A stretch of DNA of 39,843 nucleotides from Oscillospiraceae bacterium (GTDB lineage: Bacteria > Bacillota > Clostridia > Oscillospirales > CAG-272): positions 1 through 39,843 of the forward strand of contig SVRH01000004.1 in the NCBI GenBank assembly GCA_015064925.1, in the 5' to 3' direction. This document shows, piece after piece, positions 1 through 7,389 of the stretch. The position numbers and the translations under genes are program-made. Every line of letters starts with the position of its first letter. Within the stretch, counting starts at the first letter, position 1. The notes beneath the pieces were generated by a model. That model did no database searches. It was given only the letters and a program-made list of their open reading frames with translations, and was not told the DNA's origin.

Positions 1-106
1 CCATTCAATTGTCGAATTTTGCCATAGGTATCGACTTTTTGAGGAAGAAAGGCACTTAATACACGCTTTTGGTGTTTTGTTGGGTTCAAAATAAAGTTTA
101 TTAACC

Positions 107-135
107 TTGACAGGACTAATCTTTTATGCTATAAT
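107..135 (+). promoter_or_regulatory. Sigma-A promoter of the beta-helix protein gene
   Basis: A consensus -35 TTGACA (107-112) and -10 TATAAT (130-135) are separated by 17 bases. Transcription should begin near 142, leaving a leader of about 100 bases before the start codon at 244. Bases 1-106 are AT-rich and I see no gene in them. Confidence 0.85.
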
Positions 136-183
136 AAACTACCATGCGTCTACCCGTTTTGGATAGATTAGGTATGGTGTATC

Positions 184-200
184 AAACGGCAAAGCCGTTT
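184..200 (+). promoter_or_regulatory. Small hairpin in the 5' leader
   Basis: AAACGGC and GCCGTTT form a perfect 7-base-pair stem around an AAA loop, between the promoter and the Shine-Dalgarno site (aaaggagg, about 229-237). There is no following U-tract, so it is not an obvious terminator. It may only stabilise the mRNA; no riboswitch family was recognised. Confidence 0.4.
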
Positions 201-243
201 AATATAGTTTGTCACAAAAATTCTAGAAAAGGAGGAAACAAAA

Positions 244-2553
244 ATGACAAACAAAAGAACAACAAGGCGCGCACTGTTGTTTAGTGTCCTCAGTATGCTT
301 CTCTGCGTAACCATGCTGATGGGTACGACGTTTGCGTGGTTCACCGACTCTGTGAGCTCGATGAACAACATCATCAAGTCCGGTAATCTGGACGTCGAAC
401 TGTATTACAGCTATGACGCAGAAAACTGGGATCTTGTGGACGAAGGTGATATGATCTTCGATCGAAATACCCTTTGGGAACCCGGCCACACCGAGGTGGT
501 TTACCTCAAGGTCAAGAACGCCGGTTCTCTGGCGCTGAAGTATCGTCTTGGCGTAAACGTGGTATCCGAAACTACCGGTACCAACGCTGCCGGCGAGATC
601 TTCAAGCTCTCCAATTACATTAAGTTCGGTACCATCGAAGGTCAGGACGCTAAGTTTGAGACCCGTGATGCCGCGCGTGATGCAGTAGTGAACGGCAAGG
701 TGATTTCTGCCGGCTACACCAAGGGCAGCAGCCTGCTTCCCGCAAACGAGGGAATTTCCGAAGAGTATGTTGCGCTGGTAGTTTACATGCCCGAGTCCGT
801 TGGCAACGAAGCCAACCACAAGACCGGCACCGTTGCTCCCGAAATTACGCTCGGTATCAATCTCGTGGCAACTCAGATGACCTATGAAGAGGATTCCTAT
901 GACGATCAGTATGACGCAGATGCTCTGCCCTGTGACGTCATTGCCACTCCCGCCACCATCGATGAGATCCTGGCTTCCGCTGCGGAAGGCACCGTAATCG
1001 GTCTGGCTGACGGCAAATACGGCAGCATCACTCTGACTCAGAACGGTCTGACTCTGGTCTCCAACTCTGCCGTTGTGGATTTTGTAAATGCAAACGGCAA
1101 GAACAACTGCAAGCTCATCGGTATCACCTTTGACGCTGCAGGTGCACAGGTTGTAAAGGATCCCAAGAGCAATAATCGCGGTGTTTATACGAACGTGACT
1201 ACCGCCGAAGGCAGCAAGGGTGCGGATAATCTGCAGATCATCAACTGTACCTTCACCGGCACTCCTGCCAATGCGGATGTTTTCGTTTCCATTGCAGCGT
1301 ATGACAGACAGCGTTCCACCGGTGCTTCCAACGGTCTGGTGGTAGACGGATGTACCTTTGAAACCAATGCGTTCTACTACATTTATTTGTACTACCCCGG
1401 CACGAGTCCTAAGAACGGCACCATTATGATCACCAACAACAGCTTTGGTACTGCGAATGCGTCTACTCCCGATGCTGTATATGCAGGTGGTATCAAGAAC
1501 AACATTTCCGTGATCGGCAACAGCTTTATCAACAGCGGTGTGACCGTTACGCCCCATAACAATGCATCCTGCACCTATGCTCTGAAGGTTTCTGTGCTGG
1601 AGAACGATTTCGTGAACACCACCACCGATACCGCGACTGTGATTGGTCTGAGACACTTCTATAATCTTCCCAAATGCAACGTTTTGGTAGCAGATAATAC
1701 AGCGAACCTCGGTATGTCCGAGCTGTCAGCTCCTTACATTGACGGATTGCAGTATGAGTGCTATGATATCGAAGGCGTTGCCGGCAAGATCAAGTACGCA
1801 GGCACCGCTGCAGAGCTGCAGACAGCTCTGAATGAAGCCATTGACGGAACCGTGATCTGCATTACCGATGACATCACCGGTGACGTGACTGCCACCCAGA
1901 AGCCTGACGTGAAGGTTACCATCGACGGTGGCGACCACGTCTTTGCTGGCGTGATTACCGTTGACGGCAAGTCCAGTACCTATCTCACCGCAGGTCTGAC
2001 CATCAAGGACCTTACCTTCAAGGCTGACAGCATCTCCGCGGATGCTTGCATCCGACTGGGTGATGGCACTAACGCTACCCGTTATACCTGCAACGTGACC
2101 GTGGAAGGCTGCACCTTTGACGTTCCCGGTGCTGTAGGCGTGAAGTCCTACACCGGCGGTGACAAGAACCTGGTAATCACCGATTGTACCGCAACCGCAA
2201 ATGCACATTCTTTGGTTCAGGCCAAGGGTATCGACGGCATTCTTGTTGAAGGGTGTACCGTTAACTCCAAGAACGGTATGAATTTCAACAACAGCGATAA
2301 CGTTACCGTTAGCGGCTGTACCGTTGACGTAAAGGGATATGCCGTACGTTTCGGTGAAAGCAAGGGCGGCGTTGGCGCGGCTGAGATCTATAAAATTGAA
2401 AACTGCACTCTGAAGTCCGCTTGCGACGATGGCGATGCTGTGATCGTTCTGCGCGGCACTGCAGACTATGCGACCCTGACTCTGGTGAATACCACTCTTG
2501 ACGGCACGACCCAGATCACCAATAATGCCACTGGCGCAACTATTGTAAAGTAA
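244..2553 (+). CDS. Secreted protein with SipW-type signal and parallel beta-helix-like body
   Basis: This 769-residue protein starts with a charged stretch and a hydrophobic core ending in TTFAWFTDSVSS, followed by NIIKSGNLDVELYY. That is the pattern of SipW-dependent signal peptides and the N-terminus of TasA/camelysin-family matrix proteins. Residues from about 235 on contain many short beta-strand repeats with recurring NCTF, GCTF and GCTV steps, as in right-handed parallel beta-helix (pectate-lyase-like) folds. I see no catalytic signature, no LPXTG anchor and no C-terminal membrane segment, so it is probably released or assembled extracellularly. It has a strong promoter and ends at its own terminator, so it is monocistronic. 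A SipW peptidase is not in the window. Function as adhesin, matrix component or glycan-binding protein is inference. Confidence 0.75.
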   Translation: MTNKRTTRRALLFSVLSMLLCVTMLMGTTFAWFTDSVSSMNNIIKSGNLDVELYYSYDAENWDLVDEGDMIFDRNTLWEPGHTEVVYLKVKNAGSLALKYRLGVNVVSETTGTNAAGEIFKLSNYIKFGTIEGQDAKFETRDAARDAVVNGKVISAGYTKGSSLLPANEGISEEYVALVVYMPESVGNEANHKTGTVAPEITLGINLVATQMTYEEDSYDDQYDADALPCDVIATPATIDEILASAAEGTVIGLADGKYGSITLTQNGLTLVSNSAVVDFVNANGKNNCKLIGITFDAAGAQVVKDPKSNNRGVYTNVTTAEGSKGADNLQIINCTFTGTPANADVFVSIAAYDRQRSTGASNGLVVDGCTFETNAFYYIYLYYPGTSPKNGTIMITNNSFGTANASTPDAVYAGGIKNNISVIGNSFINSGVTVTPHNNASCTYALKVSVLENDFVNTTTDTATVIGLRHFYNLPKCNVLVADNTANLGMSELSAPYIDGLQYECYDIEGVAGKIKYAGTAAELQTALNEAIDGTVICITDDITGDVTATQKPDVKVTIDGGDHVFAGVITVDGKSSTYLTAGLTIKDLTFKADSISADACIRLGDGTNATRYTCNVTVEGCTFDVPGAVGVKSYTGGDKNLVITDCTATANAHSLVQAKGIDGILVEGCTVNSKNGMNFNNSDNVTVSGCTVDVKGYAVRFGESKGGVGAAEIYKIENCTLKSACDDGDAVIVLRGTADYATLTLVNTTLDGTTQITNNATGATIVK

Positions 2554-2590
2554 TTTACGACTGTTTTTAAAGCCAACAAAAATAAAGTGA

Positions 2591-2618
2591 CACCGTTCCC
2601 CTCGGGGAACGGTGTTTT
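2591..2618 (+). terminator. Intrinsic terminator after the beta-helix gene
   Basis: CACCGTTCCC and GGGAACGGTG form a 10-base-pair GC-rich stem with a tight loop, followed by TTTTC and further Ts. It closes the monocistronic transcript upstream of the citrate synthase promoter. Confidence 0.85.
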
Positions 2619-2661
2619 CTCGTTTTTTATATTTAAAAATGAAAAAACTGCCATTATTCTA

Positions 2662-2690
2662 TTGACAGCGCGCATAGTGGTCTGTATAAT
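2662..2690 (+). promoter_or_regulatory. Sigma-A promoter of citrate synthase
   Basis: TTGACA (2662-2667) and TATAAT (2685-2690) are separated by 17 bases. The leader to the ATG at 2747 is about 50 bases and has no clear Shine-Dalgarno sequence directly upstream. Confidence 0.85.
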
Positions 2691-2746
2691 GTAAAAATAT
2701 AGATTCTAAAAGAAAGCGTGCCGCACTGCGGTTTGAGATATATTAT

Positions 2747-4075
2747 ATGGAAGTTAACAGATTACTGGAATATGCAAGGGGCAGGGAGGAGATCTGCCGC
2801 TCAAACGACGCCATCGCGCCCGAAATGTACGGGCATTACGGAGTCAAGCGAGGCCTGCGCGATGAGAACGGAAACGGCGTTCTGGCGGGTCTTACCAACA
2901 TCTCCAAGGTCATTGCCTTTGACTATCCGGGCGGCGTGAAGACGCCCTGTGACGGCAAGCTCTGGTATCGCGGCTACCGCGTGGAAAGGCTGCTGGGAGA
3001 GCTTGGCGAGGATACCCTTGGCTACGAAAAGATCGCCTATCTTCTTTTGACGGGAGATCTGCCGACCAAGGCGGAGCTTGCTGATTTCTGCAGCACGATC
3101 GCCGAGTGCCGTTCGCTGCCCTCCAATTTTACTCGCGACGTTATCATGAAGGCGCCCAGCGGCGATATCATGAACTCCATGACCCGCAGCATTCTGACCC
3201 TTGCCTCCTACGACGATCACATTTCCGATGCGAGCGTTGCCAATTCGCTGCGCCAGTGCATCCAGCTCATTGCGGAATTCCCGCTGCTGGCGGTGTATGC
3301 CTACCATGCGTACAACTACTCCGAAAACGGAGAGAGTATGGTCATTCACCGTCCCGATCCCAATTTGTCAACCGCTGAGAATTTCTTGATGATGCTGCGT
3401 CCCGACAAAAAGTATACCAAGACCGAAGCAAAGGTGCTGGACACCGCGCTCATTCTGCACATGGAGCACGGCGGCGGTAACAACTCCACCTTCACCACCC
3501 GTGTCATCACCTCCTCCGGCTCGGATACCTATTCCACCATGGCGGCGGCGATGTCCTCGCTGAAGGGCCCCAAGCACGGCGGCGCCAACATCAAGGTCAT
3601 GGAGATGATGGACGATATCCGAAAGAACGTCAGGGATTTTGCCGATAAGGAGGAGCTTTCCGCCTATCTGACCCGCATCATAAAGAAGGATGCCTTTGAC
3701 AAAAAGGGTCTGGTGTACGGCATGGGCCACGCCATTTATTCGCTGTCCGATCCCCGTGAAAGGGTGTTCAAGGAGTACGTGGCAAAGCTTGCGGCGGAAA
3801 AGGGAAGAGATGCGGATCTGACCCTTTACCGAAACGTGGAGGAGCTGGCTCCTATGCTGATCGCGCAGCACAGACGCATCTACAAGGGCGTCAGCCCCAA
3901 CGTGGACTTTTACAGCGGCTTCGTATACGATATGCTGGGCATTCCCGTGGAGCTGTACACCGCCATGTTCGCCATTGCGAGGATCGTCGGCTGGAGCGCG
4001 CACAGGATCGAAGAGCTGATCTGTATGGATAAGATCATCCGTCCCGCTTACATGAGCGTGATGGAGGAAAAATAA
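2747..4075 (+). CDS. gltA: Citrate synthase (Si type)
   Basis: The 442-residue protein condenses oxaloacetate and acetyl-CoA to citrate in the cytoplasm. Family landmarks are present in order: KRGLRDENGNGVLAGLT near the N-terminus, the histidine region MEHGGGNNSTF, SLKGPKHGGANIKVMEMM, and the active-site segment VYGMGHAIYSLSDPRE; the length is normal. The start at 2747 is taken because the N-terminus aligns with clostridial citrate synthases as I remember them, although the ribosome-binding site is weak. It has its own promoter, and the next gene starts 21 bases after its stop, so the two are probably co-transcribed. In an anaerobe the likely role is an oxidative branch toward 2-oxoglutarate and glutamate. 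No aconitase or isocitrate dehydrogenase gene is nearby. Confidence 0.93.
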   Translation: MEVNRLLEYARGREEICRSNDAIAPEMYGHYGVKRGLRDENGNGVLAGLTNISKVIAFDYPGGVKTPCDGKLWYRGYRVERLLGELGEDTLGYEKIAYLLLTGDLPTKAELADFCSTIAECRSLPSNFTRDVIMKAPSGDIMNSMTRSILTLASYDDHISDASVANSLRQCIQLIAEFPLLAVYAYHAYNYSENGESMVIHRPDPNLSTAENFLMMLRPDKKYTKTEAKVLDTALILHMEHGGGNNSTFTTRVITSSGSDTYSTMAAAMSSLKGPKHGGANIKVMEMMDDIRKNVRDFADKEELSAYLTRIIKKDAFDKKGLVYGMGHAIYSLSDPRERVFKEYVAKLAAEKGRDADLTLYRNVEELAPMLIAQHRRIYKGVSPNVDFYSGFVYDMLGIPVELYTAMFAIARIVGWSAHRIEELICMDKIIRPAYMSVMEEK

Positions 4076-4095
4076 ACCGAGAATAGGGTAAAAAA

Positions 4096-5532
4096 GTGAA
4101 AAAGACGTTTATGACCACCATGCCCGATCAGGCGGGTGCCTTCCTGAAGGCGGACCGATGTCTGGCTGGGCTTGGATTGAATATCACCCGTGTCAGCTAC
4201 AATAAGGCGGTGGACGCCCATATGCTGTTCATCGAGGCGGAGGGCAGCGAGGAATCGCTGCGGCTGGCGCAGCGGGAGCTGTCAAAGCTTGGCTATCTCA
4301 CCGAACAACACCGCGGCAGCGGCGTGATCCTCTTTGAATTCAAGCTGAAAAATGAGGCGGGTGCTCTGTACCCCGTGACAAAGCTGGTGGAGGATTTCGG
4401 CTTCAATATTTCCTACATGAGCTATACCCAGAGCGAAGGCGAATACCAGCGCTTTAAAATGGGCATTTTCATCGAAGACCCTGCGGCGCTTTCCGATTTC
4501 ATGCACCGTGCGTCCGAGATCTGCCCCGTGAAGGTACTGAACTACGACAAAAGCGAAAAGGTGCTGGACAACACCGTGTTTTATCTGTCCTTTGCCAATG
4601 AGATCTCCGAAAAGATGGGCTTTGACGAGAGAGCGAAGAACCGTCTGGTGGTCAATGCCAACCGCATCATGCAGATCCTTGACGAGCAGGGCAATCCGCC
4701 CTACAAGACCTTTGACTACATCGGAAAATTTGCCGACTGCATTCACAAGGGCGCCGGTGAGGGATACGTTCCCCGCGTGAGCCGTCTGCAAACTGCGGGC
4801 GGTATTCCCGTGTTGCTCATTGAGCCGCCCTGCGGCAGCAACACCACCGTTTTGTTCCTTCCCGACCGTCTTCTGGTGTGCGACGGAGGCTTCCCCTGCT
4901 ACGAAGAGGAGCTGCTGGCGGTGCTGCGTCGGGAGATCCCCGATTTTGACACGTGCAAAAAAGAGATCTTTTTGTCGCACGGGGACGTGGACCACGTGGG
5001 ACTGTGCGATATATTTGATAAGGTGCATCTGAGCGCCAACTGTCTTGAAAATTTCCGCCGAGAAAGGGACGGCGAGGGAGCCTTCCGTGAGGAGAACCCT
5101 CTGCACGCTCCCTACGTGAAGATCAGCAAGCTTCTTGCGCACTATAAGACCCCCGAGGCAAAATGCTTTTGCCCCATTGGGGAAAAGAGCAAGCCCACAG
5201 AGGCTCTGCGCTTTGCGGGAGAAATGAAGGTGGGTGAGCTGACCTTCAAGGTGTACGACGGCATGGGCGGACACGTGCTCGGGGAGGCGATCTATGTCGA
5301 GCCCACGCACAGGATCGCATTTACCGGCGACGTTTTGGTAAATCTCAAGAATTTCACCGCCGAGCAGGCGAGGTTCAACCGACTGGCACCCTATCTCATG
5401 ACCTCGGTGGATACCGATCCCGCCGCCGCCAAGGCGGAGCGCGAGGCACTTATGTCCATTCTCACGCCCGGCCTCTGGCAGATCTTCCCCGGCCACGGCG
5501 GGGTGATGACGGTGGAAGTGGATGAAAAATGA
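4096..5532 (+). CDS. Tandem ACT domain plus metallo-beta-lactamase-fold protein
   Basis: This 478-residue protein starts with GTG. Residues about 3-70 and 75-150 are two ACT-like regulatory modules (MPDQAGAFLKADRCLAGLGLNI; KNEAGALYPVTKLVEDFGFNIS). A helical linker follows, then from about residue 235 a metallo-beta-lactamase fold. By my count its metal ligands are H295, D297, D299 and H300 in SHGDVDH, H393 in GGHVLGE, D412 in FTGD and H467 in FPGHGG. The second position of the usual HxHxDH motif is Asp. ACT domains usually bind amino acids, so an amino-acid-responsive hydrolase is plausible, but the substrate is unknown. Its position behind citrate synthase suggests a link to the oxaloacetate/glutamate branch; that is inference. 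Confidence 0.8.
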   Translation: MKKTFMTTMPDQAGAFLKADRCLAGLGLNITRVSYNKAVDAHMLFIEAEGSEESLRLAQRELSKLGYLTEQHRGSGVILFEFKLKNEAGALYPVTKLVEDFGFNISYMSYTQSEGEYQRFKMGIFIEDPAALSDFMHRASEICPVKVLNYDKSEKVLDNTVFYLSFANEISEKMGFDERAKNRLVVNANRIMQILDEQGNPPYKTFDYIGKFADCIHKGAGEGYVPRVSRLQTAGGIPVLLIEPPCGSNTTVLFLPDRLLVCDGGFPCYEEELLAVLRREIPDFDTCKKEIFLSHGDVDHVGLCDIFDKVHLSANCLENFRRERDGEGAFREENPLHAPYVKISKLLAHYKTPEAKCFCPIGEKSKPTEALRFAGEMKVGELTFKVYDGMGGHVLGEAIYVEPTHRIAFTGDVLVNLKNFTAEQARFNRLAPYLMTSVDTDPAAAKAEREALMSILTPGLWQIFPGHGGVMTVEVDEK

Positions 5533-5556
5533 TCCCAAAAGCATTTTGGAGGAATA

Positions 5557-6291
5557 ATGGGATTTCTGGATTTTATCAAGAATCTTCCTGCAATGAATGA
5601 ATTGACAGGTAGCTTTGGAGAGCATATGGCCAAACTGTGCGCTCAAACAATTCCGGGAGCGCTAGTTTTAAGAGATGTGGTGATAGATGGTGCAGACAAC
5701 TATACGTCCCAGATTGATCTGATCATTGTGGGAAGCAAGGGGATATACGTTGTAGAAGTTAAAACGTTTCCTGATGCCAAAATTTACGGTGATACGCAAA
5801 AAACAAAATGGTATGTATATAACCATGGGAGAAAGTATGAAATCTACAGCCCTTTAAAGCAAAATCAAAAGCACGTGACCTATTTGAAATCATTTTTAAA
5901 GGATTATAAAAACACGCCAATTTTTTCGATTATTACGATGATTTGTGAGGATTATAGTATCAGCGGAGATAATCCACCCGAAACGGTTATCTGCAGCGGG
6001 TTACCTGCGATGAAAAAAGGAATTGAATTGATTTCCAAGGATAGACAGGAAATTTGGAATGAAACCCAAAAGGAGGAAATCTTTACTTACATTCAAAACC
6101 ATCAGTACGCAGAAAAGAATGCGCGCAGAGAGCATAAAGAACAGGTGATTGCATATAAAAGGGAACTGGAGAAAATGAAGGAGAAAAAAATGTGCCCTTA
6201 TTGCAAAACAGAATTGGTGCTAAGAAACGGTAAGTACGGTTCGTTCTACGGCTGTTCACAATATCCTCGATGTAAGTATACTTTGAAATAG
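5557..6291 (+). CDS. NERD domain protein with C-terminal topoisomerase-type zinc finger
   Basis: The 244-residue protein opens with a NERD (nuclease-related) domain at about residues 12-125. It has the restriction-like core: an N-terminal GEHMAKL helix, QIDLIIVGSKGIYVVEVKTF with the Asp and Glu-x-Lys positions, then a lysine-rich region. A charged helical segment around residues 185-210 (KREHKEQVIAYKRELEKMKEKK) links to a four-cysteine finger, MCPYCK...GCSQYPRCKYTLK, typical of the topoisomerase I C4 zinc finger. A Shine-Dalgarno site (ggagg) precedes the ATG 24 bases after the ACT-MBL gene. The gene looks AT-richer than its upstream neighbours, suggesting separate acquisition. DNA binding or processing is likely; cellular role unknown. 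Confidence 0.85.
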   Translation: MGFLDFIKNLPAMNELTGSFGEHMAKLCAQTIPGALVLRDVVIDGADNYTSQIDLIIVGSKGIYVVEVKTFPDAKIYGDTQKTKWYVYNHGRKYEIYSPLKQNQKHVTYLKSFLKDYKNTPIFSIITMICEDYSISGDNPPETVICSGLPAMKKGIELISKDRQEIWNETQKEEIFTYIQNHQYAEKNARREHKEQVIAYKRELEKMKEKKMCPYCKTELVLRNGKYGSFYGCSQYPRCKYTLK

Positions 6292-6305
6292 AATTACTCC
6301 AATAG

Positions 6306-6336
6306 AAAAGCGTCGGAACTGTGTTCCGACGCTTTT
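6306..6336. terminator. Bidirectional terminator, first copy of a duplicated element
   Basis: AAAAGCGTCGGAAC and GTTCCGACGCTTTT form a long perfect stem flanked by A and T tracts, so it can end the NERD transcript on the plus strand and the XRE transcript on the minus strand. An identical 31-base copy lies at 7060-7090. Confidence 0.9.
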
Positions 6337-6344
6337 GGTTATTC
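6306..6344 (+). repeat. 39-base direct repeat, copy 1
   Basis: Bases 6306-6344 match 7060-7098 at all but one position (6337 versus 7091). The match covers the terminator hairpin and continues through GTTATTC, which contains the stop codon and last Glu codon of the minus-strand gene ending here. The pair brackets the XRE/DUF2493 module. Confidence 0.85.
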
Positions 6345-6545
6345 GTCTTTTCTGTATTCTATGAGATCGCAAATGTCGCAATTCAGCACTTCGCAAATGC
6401 GGTTGAGTATATAGCTATCATACCGTTTTACTTTATTTTTATAGTAATTATCGATGATATGATATTGGATGCCACTTGACTTGGCAAGCTGATATCGACT
6501 GATCTGTTTTTCTTGTAGAATTCGGTCTAACTTTAATTGAATCAT
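6339..6545 (-). CDS. Small XRE/Cro-CI-type HTH regulator
   Basis: A 68-residue protein, essentially a single helix-turn-helix domain of the Cro/CI class: LDRILQEKQISRYQLAKSSGI, a recognition-helix region QYHIIDNYYKNKV, and the typical end LNRICEVLNCDICDLIEY. I start it at the second ATG (6545) because that gives 7 bases from the GAGGTG ribosome-binding site; the ORF track begins two codons earlier. It is divergent from the DUF2493 gene across a 100-base AT-rich region with repeated AGATATATAT motifs. Autoregulation and control of its divergent neighbour are the natural inference. It has no protease or ligand domain. Confidence 0.85.
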   Translation of the reverse strand: MIQLKLDRILQEKQISRYQLAKSSGIQYHIIDNYYKNKVKRYDSYILNRICEVLNCDICDLIEYRKDE

Positions 6546-6573
6546 GATCATACACCTCTATGTCTATTTTATG

Positions 6574-6631
6574 AGATATATATCCACTTGACAATTCTCT
6601 TGATTGGGTATATACTTATATAGATATATAT
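6574..6631. promoter_or_regulatory. Divergent promoter region with candidate operator repeats
   Basis: On the plus strand TTGACA (6588-6593) and TATACT (6611-6616), with a 17-base spacer, make a good promoter for the DUF2493 gene. AGATATATAT occurs at 6574-6583 and again at 6622-6631, on either side of that promoter. Such spaced repeats are plausible binding sites for the adjacent XRE protein. The promoter is clear; operator function is inferred. Confidence 0.6.
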
Positions 6632-6647
6632 AAACAAAGGTGATGTA

Positions 6648-7007
6648 GTGAAGATTGTAATAGCGGGAAGCAGAGGATATACGAACTATGAACAGGCAAG
6701 CACATATTTAAATGCTTGTTTTCAAAGGCTTGGGTTGCCTAAAGAAGATATTACGATAATATCCGGAGCCTGTCGCGGTGCAGATTCACTGGGAGAGCGC
6801 TTTGCTGTTGAAAACGGTATTCAACTGATAAGGGTCCCGGCAGATTGGAGAATTTACGGAAAAGGAGCCGGACCCAAACGAAATCGAACAATGGTAGATA
6901 TGTGCGACTATATTATTTGTTTTTGGGATGGCAAAAGCGCTGGCACAGAATCTTTGATTGAATATGCGCGTCAAAAGAACAAGCCGGTTATGATACAGTA
7001 TATATAA
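6648..7007 (+). CDS. DUF2493 / SLOG-superfamily protein
   Basis: The 119-residue protein begins with GTG after an AAAGGTGA ribosome-binding site. It matches the DUF2493 (YspA, cpYpsA-related SLOG) pattern throughout: MKIVIAGSRGYTN, the Rossmann-like SGACRGADSLGERFA, PADWRIYGKGAGPKRN, and DYIICFWDGKSAGTESLIEYA. SLOG proteins bind nucleotide-like ligands and recur in phages, plasmids and conflict-system islands. It is divergent from a small XRE regulator, and the pair is bracketed by 39-base repeats. The ligand and role here are unknown. Base composition is AT-rich like the NERD gene. Confidence 0.88.
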   Translation: MKIVIAGSRGYTNYEQASTYLNACFQRLGLPKEDITIISGACRGADSLGERFAVENGIQLIRVPADWRIYGKGAGPKRNRTMVDMCDYIICFWDGKSAGTESLIEYARQKNKPVMIQYI

Positions 7008-7059
7008 AACAGATGTCGGATATACGTTCAAAAACTATGGCAAGGAGTTTTGTTAAGGA

Positions 7060-7090
7060 AAAAGCGTCGGAACTGTGTTCCGACGCTTTT
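7060..7090. terminator. Bidirectional terminator, second copy
   Basis: The perfect stem starts with AAAAGCGTCGGAAC and is flanked by A and T tracts. It lies between the convergent DUF2493 and hprK-operon genes. Confidence 0.9.
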
Positions 7091-7098
7091 CGTTATTC
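7060..7098 (+). repeat. 39-base direct repeat, copy 2
   Basis: Second copy of the element at 6306-6344, with one mismatch at 7091. Bases 7060-7090 form the same bidirectional terminator hairpin, here serving the minus-strand hprK operon and possibly the DUF2493 transcript. As in copy 1, the repeat runs into the stop codon and final Glu codon of the minus-strand gene. Confidence 0.85.
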
Positions 7099-7389
7099 AT
7101 TTTGAAATTCCGCTTCGTCGATTCGACTTTCCAAATTTTTCTGCCTGTTTTTCAAAAACCATTCATCGGGAAAGGCGGGCTTATCCTTTGGCTCGAAGAG
7201 GTAGCAAACGGCATCTCCCGTTTCCAGATCGTCGCAGTAGAGATCCTTGTATTCAAAGCGGTCTGCCATGGCGTAGGCATCGATCAGGGCGTTTCTGCAC
7301 TTGCACCAGTTGTGGATGCGGTAGCCGGGATCGGCGGCGTCGCAGAGCGTGGCGCAAAAATGGATACAGTTATAGCAGGTCTTGATCAT
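7093..7389 (-). CDS. Small cysteine-rich protein overlapping hprK
   Basis: A 98-residue protein with eight cysteines, mostly in its first half: CYNCIHFCATLC, WCKC, YC and VC. The spacing suggests a zinc or other metal site, but I do not recognise the family. The C-terminal third is charged and probably helical (WFLKNRQKNLESRIDEAEF). Its ATG overlaps the hprK stop codon (ATGA), so the two are translationally coupled on one minus-strand transcript ending at the 7060-7090 terminator. No signal peptide or membrane segment is visible, so it should be cytoplasmic. A role connected to HPr phosphorylation is possible but not shown. Confidence 0.75.
   Translation of the reverse strand: MIKTCYNCIHFCATLCDAADPGYRIHNWCKCRNALIDAYAMADRFEYKDLYCDDLETGDAVCYLFEPKDKPAFPDEWFLKNRQKNLESRIDEAEFQNE

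Noticed and set aside
223-1656. 477-residue minus-strand ORF opposite the beta-helix gene
   Set aside because: It mirrors the codon pattern of the real plus-strand gene, has no recognisable domain, and lacks a promoter and ribosome-binding site. The same applies to the long minus-strand ORFs opposite potC/potD and opposite the GH27 gene.
1090-2540. Repeats in the beta-helix protein as a possible CRISPR or DNA repeat
   Set aside because: The repetition is at protein level (loose NCTF/GCTV steps) and I see no repeated DNA unit with spacers. No CRISPR array was found in the window.
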